NCBI RefSeq assembly: GCF_900102695.1
Contig: NZ_FMVW01000001.1
Coordinates: 496,001 to 560,000 of the forward strand
Source: Afifella marina DSM 2698
GTDB taxonomy: Bacteria > Pseudomonadota > Alphaproteobacteria > Rhizobiales > Afifellaceae
DNA: 64,000 bases
Reading direction: 5' to 3'
The notes beneath the pieces are model-generated. The model did no database searches and was not told the origin of the DNA. It worked only from the letters and a program-made list of their open reading frames with translations. The first letter of the stretch is position 1, and every line of letters begins with the position of its first letter. The translations under genes were made by a program, and so were the position numbers. Positions 43,953-52,802 of this stretch are shown here, piece after piece.

Positions 43953-45263
43953 GTGACATTGGCTGACGCAAGAGGGACCGCGCCCGGCCCGACGGAAAAG
44001 CCTCTCCGCACTGTCGTGATCGGTGCTGGCATCGTTGGGATTTTTTGCGCCCTGGAGCTCCAGGAGGCCGGTCACGACGTGATCCTCGTCGATTGCGGCC
44101 CTCCGGGAGGCGACCAGGCGGCTTCATACGGCAATGGCGCATGGCTCAGCCCAGCCTCGATCATGCCGATGTCGGTTCCGGGTTTGTGGAAAGAGGTGCC
44201 GGGCTATCTCGCCGATCCTTCCGGCCCCTTCGTCATCCGCTGGCGCCACCTGCCGTCGCTTCTGCCCTGGCTTGTCCGCTTCCTGCGCGCCGGCAGCAGC
44301 TGGCGCAAGGTCGAGGTCTGTGCCGCGCATCGTTACCGGCTGTGCCGCAGCACAGTGGACTGGCATCTGAAATGGGCGCGGTCAGCCGGCACCGAGCATC
44401 TTATCGCCCGCGAAGGTGTCTGGTTCCTCTATCGCGACCGCTCCGACATCGAGCGCGAGGCGCGAGAATGGAAGATGCGCAAGGAACTCGGCGTCCGCTT
44501 CAGCGAACATGATCGCGCAGCGCTGATCGAGCGGGAGCCGGCCCTGTCAACGGAATACGGCTTCGGCATCCGGGTCGACGAGGGGGCCTTCATCCGCGAC
44601 ACGCGTAGCTATTGCGAAGGCCTTGTGGCGCATTTCTGTGCCGAAGGCGGCCGCCTCGTCCGCAGCACCGCCCGCAGCTTCAAGATGGCCGATAGCCGTC
44701 TCACGCATGTGGTGAGCGACGACGAAAGCATCGCCTGCGACCGCGCGGTCATCGCCGCCGGTGCCTGGTCGGCCGAGCTCGCGCGCCAGGCGGGCGACAA
44801 TGTTCCGCTGATCTCCGAGCGCGGCTATCATGTGGTCCTGCCCAGCGTCATCGGCCATCCGCCGATGTCGGTCATGCCGGCCGACGGAAAGATGGCGGTC
44901 ACGCCGACGAACCGTGGCTTGCGTATCGCAGGGCAGGTCGAACTCGCTTCGCTCCATGCCCCGCCAAACTGGCGCCGTGCCGACATCCTCCTCGCCTTCG
45001 GCAAAAAGCTGCTTCCCGGCCTCCCGGGGGTGCAGTCTCCCGATCGCGTGGAGCGCTGGATGGGCCACCGGCCGTCGACGCCCGACGGGCTACCTTCGAT
45101 CGGCGCGGCCTCGGATTGCGCCGATATCGTGCACGCTTTCGGCCATGGGCATTCCGGTATGATCCAGGCACCGGCGACGGCGCAGATCGTCTCACGTCTC
45201 CTGGCGGCCGGCGTGGTCTCCCCGGAGGACGAGGCTTTCTCTCCGCGGAGATTTGGCGCGTGA
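43953..45263 (+). CDS. DadA-like FAD-dependent D-amino acid dehydrogenase
   Basis: A protein of 436 aa, with GTG 43953 as the best but weakly supported start. FAD motif VVIGAGIVGIFCALELQEAGH, then YGNGAWLSPASIMPMSVPG, which is the DadA signature, and the C-terminal WMGHRPSTPDGLPSIG and HAFGHGHSGMIQAP. It oxidises D-amino acids or cyclic imino acids to the 2-oxo or imino acid and passes electrons to the respiratory chain. GTGA overlap with the cyclodeaminase homologue suggests the two act on the same compound. Confidence 0.9.
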   Translation: MTLADARGTAPGPTEKPLRTVVIGAGIVGIFCALELQEAGHDVILVDCGPPGGDQAASYGNGAWLSPASIMPMSVPGLWKEVPGYLADPSGPFVIRWRHLPSLLPWLVRFLRAGSSWRKVEVCAAHRYRLCRSTVDWHLKWARSAGTEHLIAREGVWFLYRDRSDIEREAREWKMRKELGVRFSEHDRAALIEREPALSTEYGFGIRVDEGAFIRDTRSYCEGLVAHFCAEGGRLVRSTARSFKMADSRLTHVVSDDESIACDRAVIAAGAWSAELARQAGDNVPLISERGYHVVLPSVIGHPPMSVMPADGKMAVTPTNRGLRIAGQVELASLHAPPNWRRADILLAFGKKLLPGLPGVQSPDRVERWMGHRPSTPDGLPSIGAASDCADIVHAFGHGHSGMIQAPATAQIVSRLLAAGVVSPEDEAFSPRRFGA

Positions 45264-46264
45264 ACGAAGCTCCCCGATTTCTGGGTGAGGCCGATATCAG
45301 GAGGCTCGCCATCGCTCCGGATGAAGCGCGACGCGCCGTTACCGAGATCTTCCGGGCTGCAAGCGAAGACCGCGCCGTGAGGGCGCCCAAGACGGCGCTC
45401 GCGCTTTCGCCTGGTCACGGCTTCCAGGCGATGGCTGCGGCTTCGGCATCCGCCGGCCTCGCTGTTGTCAAATGGACGGGCATCGCGACGGTGCCCCCGG
45501 GAGGCGAGGGGCCCGGGATCAACAGCCTCATTATCGTCAGTGATTATGAAACCGGCAAACCCATGGCCGTCCTCGACGGCAACGAGATTACGCTTATCCG
45601 CACGGCGGCGCTTTCTGCGGTTGCAGGCTCGTATCTCGCCCCAGCCGGCGCGCAGACGCTCGGCATGATCGGTTGCGGCCTGCAGGCCCATCAACATCTC
45701 GCGGCCCTTTGCACCCTCCGACCTGATCTCGATCGCCTTCTGGCCTTCAGTCGAAGCGAGGCCTCGGCCGCGCGTCTCGTCGAGGCCGCGGAGGCGCGCG
45801 GCCTTGCCGGTGAGGTCGTGTCTTCGCCGCAGGATCTGCTTGAGCGCGCCGATATCGTCGTCTCGATGGTGCCGGCCTCGCCTGAGCTGATGCCGTTCCT
45901 TGATGCGCGCGTCTTGAAGCGCGACTGTTTTGTGTCCGCTGTCGATCTGGGCCGCGCCTGGCTGCCTGAGAGTTTTGCCGCTTTCGATCTTCTGGCGACC
46001 GACGATCTGGCACAGGGCACGCATCCTTGGGACGTAAACGGCCGCGAGGTCGACACGGCTGAGTTCACCACCGACCTTCTGGCGATGTGTCGGGAAACGG
46101 CACCCCAGGAGGCGACAAGTCCCGAGACGCGCGGCCGTCGGCTCTTCTGCTTCAAGGGGTCATCCCTGGCCGACCTCGCGCTGAGCGCGCTGGTGGTAGA
46201 GAGGGCGTGGCCCGGCATCATTGCCAGTGACGCCAGGATTACAGAGGTTTCCAACAGAACATGA
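45260..46264 (+). CDS. Ornithine cyclodeaminase/mu-crystallin family protein
   Basis: A protein of 334 aa from GTG 45260. The NAD(P)-binding region TLGMIGCGLQAHQHLAAL and the active-site segment AVVKWTGIATVPPG are those of the OCD/CRYM family, together with AVLDGNEITLIRTAALSAVA. Members act as ornithine cyclodeaminase, alanine dehydrogenase or ketimine reductase. Next to a DadA-like enzyme and an ALDH7-type enzyme the ketimine reductase role, reducing a cyclic imine such as piperideine-2-carboxylate, is attractive but unproven. Confidence 0.85.
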   Translation: MNEAPRFLGEADIRRLAIAPDEARRAVTEIFRAASEDRAVRAPKTALALSPGHGFQAMAAASASAGLAVVKWTGIATVPPGGEGPGINSLIIVSDYETGKPMAVLDGNEITLIRTAALSAVAGSYLAPAGAQTLGMIGCGLQAHQHLAALCTLRPDLDRLLAFSRSEASAARLVEAAEARGLAGEVVSSPQDLLERADIVVSMVPASPELMPFLDARVLKRDCFVSAVDLGRAWLPESFAAFDLLATDDLAQGTHPWDVNGREVDTAEFTTDLLAMCRETAPQEATSPETRGRRLFCFKGSSLADLALSALVVERAWPGIIASDARITEVSNRT

Positions 46265-46426
46265 GGACTTGCGGAACTGTCCCGGATGGGCGGACCGTCG
46301 ATCGTTTCAGTCTGGCCAAAGCTTTCACCTCATGACGGCTCTTGCCCTTGGCAAGCGGGCATGTCGTAAGGAGGCATGGCCACTGCATCGCCCGATTACA
46401 TCAAGAACACGCGGAGAATTCATTCC

Positions 46427-47929
46427 ATGACGTATCAGACGCTTCTCGAAGCTTGCGGGCTCTCGACCGGGCAGACGTCTTCAGGCTCGCTTGTCGTCAC
46501 CACGCCGGTCGACGGATCGGAGATTGCCCGCCTCGAAACCCATGCCCCTAGTGACGTCGAGGCGATGGTCACAACGGCAACGGCGGCGTTCAAGGCCTGG
46601 CGGGATGTGCCCGCGCCGCGTCGTGGCGAGCTTGTCCGTCTTCTTGGTGAAGAGCTGCGTGCTGCCAAGGAAGACCTTGGACGCCTGGTGGCGCTCGAAT
46701 GCGGCAAAATCTATCAGGAAGGTCTTGGTGAAGTGCAGGAGATGATCGACATCTGCGACTTCGCCGTCGGCCTGTCGCGGCAGCTCTACGGCCTGACGAT
46801 CGCATCTGAGCGCCCCGGCCATTCGATGCGCGAAACCTGGCATCCGGCCGGTCCCTGCGCCGTGATCACTGCCTTCAACTTTCCTGTTGCGCCTTGGGCA
46901 TGGAATGCCGCGCTCGCGCTTGTCTGCGGCGATCCGATCCTTTGGAAGCCATCGGAGAAGACGCCTCTGACGGCGCTTGCCACGCACCGGATTTTTGAGC
47001 GTGCGCTCACTCGTTTCGGCGATGCTCCGGAGGGGCTCCTGCAGGTCGTCGTTGGCGATGCCGCAGCCGGCAATGTGCTCGTGGAAAGCCCCGACGTGGC
47101 CGTGGTCTCGGCCACGGGTTCCGTGCGCATGGGCCGGGCCGTCGGACCGAAAGTCGCCGCCCGCTTCGGCAAGCTCATCCTCGAGCTCGGCGGCAACAAC
47201 GCCATGATCGTCGGCCCGTCCGCCGATCTCGAGCTTGCCGTACGTGCCATTGTGTTTGCGGCGGTCGGCACGGCCGGCCAGCGCTGCACCTCGCTGCGAC
47301 GGCTGATTGTCCATGAAGACGTCTACGACAAGCTCGTGCCCCGGCTTGCCGAGGTCTATGCCAAGCTACCGATCGGCGATCCGCTGGCCGACGGAACGCT
47401 CGTCGGTCCGTTGATCGACGGTGCCGCCGCGGAGGCGATGGACAAGGCCCTCAAGGCGGCAGCCGCCGATGGCGGCACGGTGCATGGCGGTGGCCGCGCG
47501 CTCGTCGACACTTATCCAGATGCGGCCTATGTGCATCCCGCGATCGTCGAGATGCCGGCGCAGACCGATATCGTCCGCGAGGAGACGTTTGCGCCGATCC
47601 TCTACTGCATGAAGTACCGCGAGCTCGACGAGGCGATCGCCATCCAGAACGACGTCTCCCAGGGCCTCTCCTCGTGCATCTTTACGACCGATCTGCGTGA
47701 GGCGGAGCGTTTCCTCTCGGCGGCGGGCTCCGATTGCGGCATTGCCAATGTCAATATCGGACCCTCGGGTGCAGAGATCGGCGGCGCCTTCGGCGGCGAA
47801 AAGGACACCGGTGGCGGGCGCGAATCCGGTTCCGATGCCTGGAAGGGCTACATGCGGCGCGCCACCAATACGATCAATTATTCCAATGCCTTGCCGCTCG
47901 CTCAGGGCGTCTCGTTCGATATCGATTGA
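46427..47929 (+). CDS. ALDH7-type aldehyde dehydrogenase (aminoadipate semialdehyde / P6C dehydrogenase-like)
   Basis: A protein of 500 aa from ATG 46427. Antiquitin-type features: EVQEMIDICDFAVGLSRQLYG, ERPGHSMRETWHPAG, the cofactor-site asparagine in AFNFPVAPWAWN (about residue 151), the general-base glutamate in LILELGGNNA, and the catalytic cysteine 287 in GTAGQRCTSLRR. ALDH7 enzymes oxidise 2-aminoadipate 6-semialdehyde (in equilibrium with piperideine-6-carboxylate) in lysine and pipecolate degradation. It ends the run that begins with the ABC importer and is followed by a terminator. Confidence 0.88.
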   Translation: MTYQTLLEACGLSTGQTSSGSLVVTTPVDGSEIARLETHAPSDVEAMVTTATAAFKAWRDVPAPRRGELVRLLGEELRAAKEDLGRLVALECGKIYQEGLGEVQEMIDICDFAVGLSRQLYGLTIASERPGHSMRETWHPAGPCAVITAFNFPVAPWAWNAALALVCGDPILWKPSEKTPLTALATHRIFERALTRFGDAPEGLLQVVVGDAAAGNVLVESPDVAVVSATGSVRMGRAVGPKVAARFGKLILELGGNNAMIVGPSADLELAVRAIVFAAVGTAGQRCTSLRRLIVHEDVYDKLVPRLAEVYAKLPIGDPLADGTLVGPLIDGAAAEAMDKALKAAAADGGTVHGGGRALVDTYPDAAYVHPAIVEMPAQTDIVREETFAPILYCMKYRELDEAIAIQNDVSQGLSSCIFTTDLREAERFLSAAGSDCGIANVNIGPSGAEIGGAFGGEKDTGGGRESGSDAWKGYMRRATNTINYSNALPLAQGVSFDID

Positions 47930-47940
47930 TCAGCTTTTCG

Positions 47941-47973
47941 GGCAGCGGCGGTTTTCTCGCCGCTGCCTGTTTC
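47941..47973 (+). terminator. Rho-independent terminator after the ALDH gene
   Basis: A 10-bp stem GGCAGCGGCG/CGCCGCTGCC with a 7-nt loop, followed by TGTTTC, 11 bp after the stop. The clearest terminator in this half of the window. Confidence 0.75.
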
Positions 47974-48338
47974 ACGAAGCGTCGGTGGCCTCGACACTCG
48001 CTTCTGCTTTAAGCGACCGGCGTCGCCGCAACCGCGCGACTCGACGCGCTTGCGGATCTGCGCCTCTGGTCCGGGATTCGAAAGAAGCCGCCTGAACGAT
48101 CCGACGTCTTCAGATGCGTCACGCCTGACTCTCGATTCGATGTCGTGATCGTTAGATCACCCGCTCGGCAGGCCGACAGGGTTCGAATCAAAATTGCGAT
48201 TCGCACTTGAAGCGAAAACTAGGTCAGGGTCTCGCGGGAACGACGTCGCGGTCTGGCTCTTTGGCTCAGACTGGGCCGGCATCATAGGCCGGCAAAAGCC
48301 CCGGAACCGCGATCCGGTCCCAAGGCCTCGGGATAAAA
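47974..48338. other. Non-coding stretch between locus 2 and tRNA-Pro
   Basis: No gene is supported. Short frames here are arginine-rich shadows. On the minus strand, downstream of tRNA-Pro, a TTTTAT run follows the tRNA and a 5-bp stem CCGGA/TCCGG (48301-48317) followed by CTTTT could end its transcript. Confidence 0.5.
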
Positions 48339-48415
48339 TGGTCGGAGTGGCAGGATTCGAACCTGCGACCCCCTCGTCCCGAACGAGGTGCGCTACCAGG
48401 CTGCGCTACACTCCG
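48339..48415 (-). tRNA. tRNA-Pro (anticodon CGG)
   Basis: A 77-nt cloverleaf on the minus strand. Acceptor CGGAGTG pairs with CACTCCG, anticodon stem CCTCG/CGAGG holds the loop TTCGGGA with anticodon CGG, and the T-arm has GGTTCGAATCC. Discriminator A and the CCA end are encoded. Confidence 0.95.
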
Positions 48416-48607
48416 CCGAAGCGGGGTGGCTTATAGCCTTGCACCGCTTCGGCTTCAAGCCATCTTCTCAATGTGATGCAATGGATTTGGCATAAAAGGC
48501 CTGCACCTATGTCGCAGCCACCTTCATAGGCTTATGATCGGTTCGACATGTTGCCCAACTTCGTCAAAGCCCTTATAGGCGCATGCACTGCTCTTGCGAG
48601 CGTGCAT

Positions 48608-48682
48608 TGGGGCGTAGCCAAGTGGTAAGGCAGCGGCTTTTGGTGCCGCCATTCGCAGGTTCGAATCCTGCCGCCCCAGCCA
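48608..48682 (+). tRNA. tRNA-Gln (anticodon TTG)
   Basis: A 75-nt cloverleaf. Acceptor TGGGGCG pairs with CGCCCCA, anticodon stem GCGGC/GCCGC holds TTTTGGT with anticodon TTG, T-arm has GGTTCGAATCC, discriminator G, CCA encoded. It is divergent from tRNA-Pro, 192 bp away. Confidence 0.95.
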
Positions 48683-48824
48683 ATTCCCTCATGTCTCGTT
48701 GTTCTACTGGTCGCTTTCGTCGGATCGGGCGTAGGCCGGCCATTGGCTGGCAACCGCCCGGAGAGCGTGGATTGCTTGCGCAAACGGTGACCGGTAAGCC
48801 TTGCCGGGATCCCTGCCTCTGGTG

Positions 48825-49781
48825 ATGAGACCGATGCGCTTTTTCCTAATGCTCCTGTTTGCCGGCCTTTGGTTCTCGCTCTTTGCTTCCGTCGGACAGG
48901 CGAAAATGCTGCGAGAGGACTTCGAAAGCGGCGAACTCGATCCCGCCGTGCTCTATTACAAGGACAATTTCGAGCAGCGTGCCGGCAGCTATCGTTTTGT
49001 GCCTGGCGCTGGACGGGACGGCTCGACGGCGATTGAACTCACGCTCAAAGAGCATTGTCCGCCAAAGGCGCAGGACTGCAGCGAGCGTGCCGAATTGTGG
49101 GAATCGAAGAACGCTCATCTGCCTTACGGAACGCCCGTCTGGTACCGCTTTTCGGTGCGTTTCGTCGGTCCCCGCCCGGATGGCGATCACCGACATGTCC
49201 TAGCGCAATGGAAGCGTACGATTCCGAAGGGCGTCCCGGGGAATTCAAGCCCCTTCCTGGCTCTCAGACTGCGAGACGGGAAGCTCTTCTTCACCGTCGA
49301 GACCGAATTGCTGAAGCCGCTCCTCTCCGCTGACGGGACCAAGATCTACCCCTGTCGGCCGGGTGAGACGGAGGTCTGGAACCGTCCCTATGATGGTCAG
49401 AGCCGTGGCTGGATGATTGCCGAAGGGGGAGATCGGCCCGCGCGCCATGAGGAATACGATGCGTGCACGGACGAAATCCATGTGACCCGCTTCGTGCCGG
49501 TTTTGCCCGAAGCGAAGGATGGCTGGTTCAATATCGTCGCTTTCACGCGCGCCGGGCCCGACGGTGACGGCCGCATCGAACTCTTCGTCAATGGCGAGCG
49601 GGTGGCGCAGGTGACCGGCCGCATCGGCCATCACCATCTCGGTCCGAATCAATATTTCAAATTCGGCCCTTACCGCGATGCCGGCGACGGCACGTGGTCG
49701 CTCTTATTCGATGATTTCGCGCGCAGCGAGAATTGCACAGATATGTTGGCGGAGAAGATTTGCCACGATCTCGGCTTGTGA
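48825..49781 (+). CDS. Secreted polysaccharide lyase-like protein (heparin lyase I / PL20-like fold)
   Basis: About 318 aa from ATG 48825 (ATG 48834 also possible). A signal peptide (MRFFLMLLFAGLWFSLFASV) ends at GQA-K. The mature protein begins EDFESGELDP and shows the beta-sandwich pattern of the bacterial polysaccharide lyase family: RAELWESKNAHLPYGTPVWYRFSVRF, HVLAQWKRT, HHHLGPNQYFKFGPYRD. Six cysteines could form disulfides. It stands alone, convergent on the glycan operon. Substrate unknown; a role in trimming the exported glycan is possible. Confidence 0.75.
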   Translation: MRPMRFFLMLLFAGLWFSLFASVGQAKMLREDFESGELDPAVLYYKDNFEQRAGSYRFVPGAGRDGSTAIELTLKEHCPPKAQDCSERAELWESKNAHLPYGTPVWYRFSVRFVGPRPDGDHRHVLAQWKRTIPKGVPGNSSPFLALRLRDGKLFFTVETELLKPLLSADGTKIYPCRPGETEVWNRPYDGQSRGWMIAEGGDRPARHEEYDACTDEIHVTRFVPVLPEAKDGWFNIVAFTRAGPDGDGRIELFVNGERVAQVTGRIGHHHLGPNQYFKFGPYRDAGDGTWSLLFDDFARSENCTDMLAEKICHDLGL

Positions 49782-49811
49782 AGACCGGCCGGCGGTCTGT
49801 GAAGAAGACGT

Positions 49812-50888
49812 CTAGAGACCCGATTCGGCGCGAAAGCGGCGAGCCATCTCCTCGTTCACCGCGTCGCCCAACCGCTGATAGCGCGTGGATGAAACCTGCA
49901 GGATGGGGGCAGGCTCGCTCCTGAGAAAGCTGTAGATCTCCCGCAGATGCGTCTCCGGCGCGGCAAGAACGTCCTCGTAGACGACGTTGAGCACCGGCTG
50001 TCCCGTCCTCACCAACCAGCCGTCGATGGTGGCTTCTGCGGCCCTGTGACGGCGGTAGGAGGCGAGGATGTGCTCATAATCGTAGGAGACTGTCTCTTTG
50101 GCCTCGCTGTAGGCGGCCATCGCCTCGTTGGTGCGCACATGCCAGACCTTGGTCGCGTCCGCGATATATTCCGAAACCGCCTGAGCCACCCGATCGCGCC
50201 GATGGAGACGGACAATGCGTGTCTTCGCAGCAAGGCTCTGCACCATGGCCCGTTCGTTGCCGGAGAGAAGGGGCGCAAGCGAAATGGCGAAATCGTCGAT
50301 GATCTTGGTCCCGAAGACCCTGTTTTTCTGCTCCTGCCGCACAAGAAGGGCGAGCCAACGGCTGAGATCCACTGCGAAGCGGTCGCGGTGACGGGCCATG
50401 AAAACGGTTAGCGGACGCAGATGCTCCGTCGGCCGTCCGAGACGTCCCGTTTCCCGCAGGAGATTGACGAACCAGGTCGATCCGGTGCGGGGGCCGCAGA
50501 CGACAGCATAGAGCTTGCTCGGCTCGCTCTCTCTGCGGATGCCGGTGTCGTCGGCGAGGGGATCGGCGTGTGCCGCCGCTCTGAGAGCCACATCGCCGAT
50601 GAAGCCGGCGACGGTTGCATGCGGGAAGCGCTCTGCCAGACGCTGCTTCAGGCGCGTTTCGTCGTCAGTGGATATGGCGATGAGGTGGCCACCATGGATC
50701 TGCCCGGATGGCGACGACCTGTCGTCAAGAAGAAGGGCGGCATAGGCCCCCCCTCGGTAACTCCTCAGAAAATCGGCGCAGCCCGGATCTGCCGCGATGC
50801 GCACATCTCCCGCTTCCTGAAAGCGCTGCAAGAGCTTGAGCTTCTTGACAGCGCGAAACAACTCTCGCGGGCTCGGCGGTTCACCCAT
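49812..50888 (-). CDS. Stf0-like sulfotransferase
   Basis: About 358 aa from ATG 50888, overlapping the deacetylase stop by 8 bp. The PAPS 5'-phosphosulfate loop is CGPRTGSTWFVNLLRETG, and the 3'-phosphate region is suggested by RIVRLHRRDRVAQAVSEYIA, as in Stf0 trehalose sulfotransferases. About 115 residues precede the core and are of unknown role. The enzyme would put sulfate on a sugar hydroxyl. Last gene of the five-gene glycan operon; a short 6-bp hairpin (49782-49798) lies between it and the convergent lyase gene. Confidence 0.82.
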   Translation of the reverse strand: MGEPPSPRELFRAVKKLKLLQRFQEAGDVRIAADPGCADFLRSYRGGAYAALLLDDRSSPSGQIHGGHLIAISTDDETRLKQRLAERFPHATVAGFIGDVALRAAAHADPLADDTGIRRESEPSKLYAVVCGPRTGSTWFVNLLRETGRLGRPTEHLRPLTVFMARHRDRFAVDLSRWLALLVRQEQKNRVFGTKIIDDFAISLAPLLSGNERAMVQSLAAKTRIVRLHRRDRVAQAVSEYIADATKVWHVRTNEAMAAYSEAKETVSYDYEHILASYRRHRAAEATIDGWLVRTGQPVLNVVYEDVLAAPETHLREIYSFLRSEPAPILQVSSTRYQRLGDAVNEEMARRFRAESGL

Positions 50889-51663
50889 GGCTCGAAGGGC
50901 ATTCCGGCTCCTCCAGCGCAAAAAGCTCCTGAAGAGGGGGGAAGCCTGCCCCGGGATGATTTGAAAGGAGCGTCAGCAATTCGCGGCAGAAGTCCCAGCA
51001 GGCTTCGTCCTGGGCGAGATGGTGGGTGAGGACGCCGATCGGTTCACTGACGCCTGCGAGCCGACGCTCCGCCTCCTCGGTGAGAAGACGGAAGGCCGCC
51101 TCGCGGCCGATGAAACCGCGTGTCTTCCGCCACTCGATGATGTCGAGATGGGTGTTGCATTCTCCACGAGCGCCCTTCGTCGGACCAAGTCGCGATAGGC
51201 CTTGGATCCCGAGTGCGGACAAACCCTCCACAACGGGCGCTGAGACGTTGTTCCAGGGAGGGACGAAGACGGGGAGGAGCTTGCCGTCGAAGAGTTGCAG
51301 CAAGCGTGTGCGCCCGGTCTTCACGTCGGCAAGACAATTCGTCAGGGGACGGGAGAGCGGAAACTCCGACTTCTTCTCGCCGTCCTGCGCGTGGTTTCTG
51401 TGCGCTAGGCCGTGCTGGAGGATGGCGATATGGGGTTCGCGCGCGAGCCGGTCGACGAGCGCGGGACGTGCGCCATCCGGAATTACGGCGAGGCCGAGCG
51501 GCGGACGCCTCTCCTTTTCGATCTCGCCGAAAAGGCCCGCCAGCCTGTCAAGTTCGGGCGTCGGTTCCGTGGCGTCGTCGTCGCGCCACCAGAAGGAGAG
51601 CGTCCTTCCGGTTTCTGCCGCCGCGTCCAACCGCGCGCAAAACCGCTCCGCATCTTCCATCAT
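50881..51663 (-). CDS. NodB-like polysaccharide deacetylase family protein
   Basis: A protein of 260 aa. The fold signature is partial: SFWWRDDDA carries the metal/acid aspartates, LQHGLAHRNH the histidine motif, FVPPWN the usual third motif and IGVLTHH the fourth. It resembles the divergent DUF2334-like group. In this cluster it probably removes N-acetyl groups from an amino sugar. No signal peptide, so it acts in the cytoplasm. Start overlaps the upstream glycosyltransferase stop by 4 bp. Confidence 0.78.
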   Translation of the reverse strand: MMEDAERFCARLDAAAETGRTLSFWWRDDDATEPTPELDRLAGLFGEIEKERRPPLGLAVIPDGARPALVDRLAREPHIAILQHGLAHRNHAQDGEKKSEFPLSRPLTNCLADVKTGRTRLLQLFDGKLLPVFVPPWNNVSAPVVEGLSALGIQGLSRLGPTKGARGECNTHLDIIEWRKTRGFIGREAAFRLLTEEAERRLAGVSEPIGVLTHHLAQDEACWDFCRELLTLLSNHPGAGFPPLQELFALEEPECPSSHG

Positions 51664-52802
51664 GATCCTCTTTTTGCCGCAGCAATCAAAAGCTTGGCGG
51701 TTTTTTGAGCGCCATCCAACGAAAATTCGAGAACCTTCGGCTCAAGCTGCATCGCCTGGTCCGCGGCCTTGGCAAGGCTCTCTGCCGAAAGGCCTCTCTC
51801 TGGCAAAGTCACGGCAAGCCCATTGATGACAAACAACTCGGCGCGTTGCGTTTGTTCGGTCTCAGATCCTGCCGCAAAGGGCACGAAGAGCGCCGGCACC
51901 CCGGCCTGCAATATGTCGACGGCGGTGTTATAGCCGGCCTGGCTCACCGAAAGTCGCGCACGTTTCAGAAGGTCTGGAAAGTCGCGTCTTGCTCGTTCCA
52001 CGATAACGCCCGGCGGGGCAGCCTTCGCAAGAGCGGCAAAATCTGAGGTGCTTAAATGGGGACCAGCGAGCACCCGCCAAAGGCATGTCGCTGCATTGGA
52101 GCTATGCAAGCGCGCCGAGAGCGAGGCCCGCAGGATGGCTTGTCCCACCGCTCCACCTCCGCAAGAGACGATCACCTCGCCCTCGCCATCGCCGGCCGGC
52201 GCGGGCACGTTTGAACTCGAATTGACATAGCCCGTATAGCTGACGAGAGGGGCAAGCCTTTCTGCTTCCCCGAAACTGTGCTCCAGCCGTACGAGCCTCG
52301 GATCTGAATGGATCAGGATCCCATCGTAATAGGCGAGGGCGAGATCGGCCATCGCCCGTTCCTTGTCGGGCGGCTTACGCACCAGGATGTCGCGCACCGA
52401 GGCTGCGATAAAAGGCGGCCTGGGTTTTGCCCGCAACGTTTGAAGAAATGGGACGAGCTCTGCCCGAAAGCCGCGCCTTGCCAGGGGAAAGGCCTCCGTC
52501 AATACGATCTCGGGCTCGAGCCCATCGGCGAGCGCGAGGAGGATCTCACGTCGCCGTTGCCAGAAGGCGTCATCCACCTGGCGGCCATCTTCATCGATGA
52601 TGGCGCTGAACGCCGGATCAGAGGCTCGCGCGGCCGGCAGCGTGACGACGTCGATGCTTTTTGTATCGACGGAACTTGGCAAAGATGCCCCGGTCGCGAG
52701 GGTGACGGCGACGCCTTCTTCAAAGAGCGCGCGCGCGATCGCGCCGGCGCGTACGGCATGGCCAACACCCAGAAGGTGCTGAACCCAAATCAGCGCCCGC
52801 AT
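51660..52802 (-). CDS. MurG-like glycosyltransferase (GT28-type C-terminus)
   Basis: A protein of 380 aa. The N-terminal sugar-acceptor site LGVGHAVRAGAIARALFEEG and the C-terminal nucleotide-sugar region SQAGYNTAVDILQAGVPALFVPF are those of MurG-type transferases. No membrane segment. The product of transfer is unknown. It begins in a TGATG overlap with the upstream glycosyltransferase gene. Confidence 0.8.
   Translation of the reverse strand: MRALIWVQHLLGVGHAVRAGAIARALFEEGVAVTLATGASLPSSVDTKSIDVVTLPAARASDPAFSAIIDEDGRQVDDAFWQRRREILLALADGLEPEIVLTEAFPLARRGFRAELVPFLQTLRAKPRPPFIAASVRDILVRKPPDKERAMADLALAYYDGILIHSDPRLVRLEHSFGEAERLAPLVSYTGYVNSSSNVPAPAGDGEGEVIVSCGGGAVGQAILRASLSARLHSSNAATCLWRVLAGPHLSTSDFAALAKAAPPGVIVERARRDFPDLLKRARLSVSQAGYNTAVDILQAGVPALFVPFAAGSETEQTQRAELFVINGLAVTLPERGLSAESLAKAADQAMQLEPKVLEFSLDGAQKTAKLLIAAAKRGS

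Noticed and set aside
43862-43966. 34-codon frame with ribosome binding site between the fused permease and DadA-like gene
   Set aside because: A GGAG lies 5-6 nt before its ATG, but it overlaps the DadA start, has no homologue I recognise and is of random-like composition. Could be a leader peptide, not supported enough.
48194-48436. 80-codon frame across the tRNA-Pro gene
   Set aside because: It is antisense to an unambiguous tRNA.
48339-48682. tRNA-associated integration site
   Set aside because: No integrase, direct repeat of a tRNA 3' end or composition shift is seen on either side.
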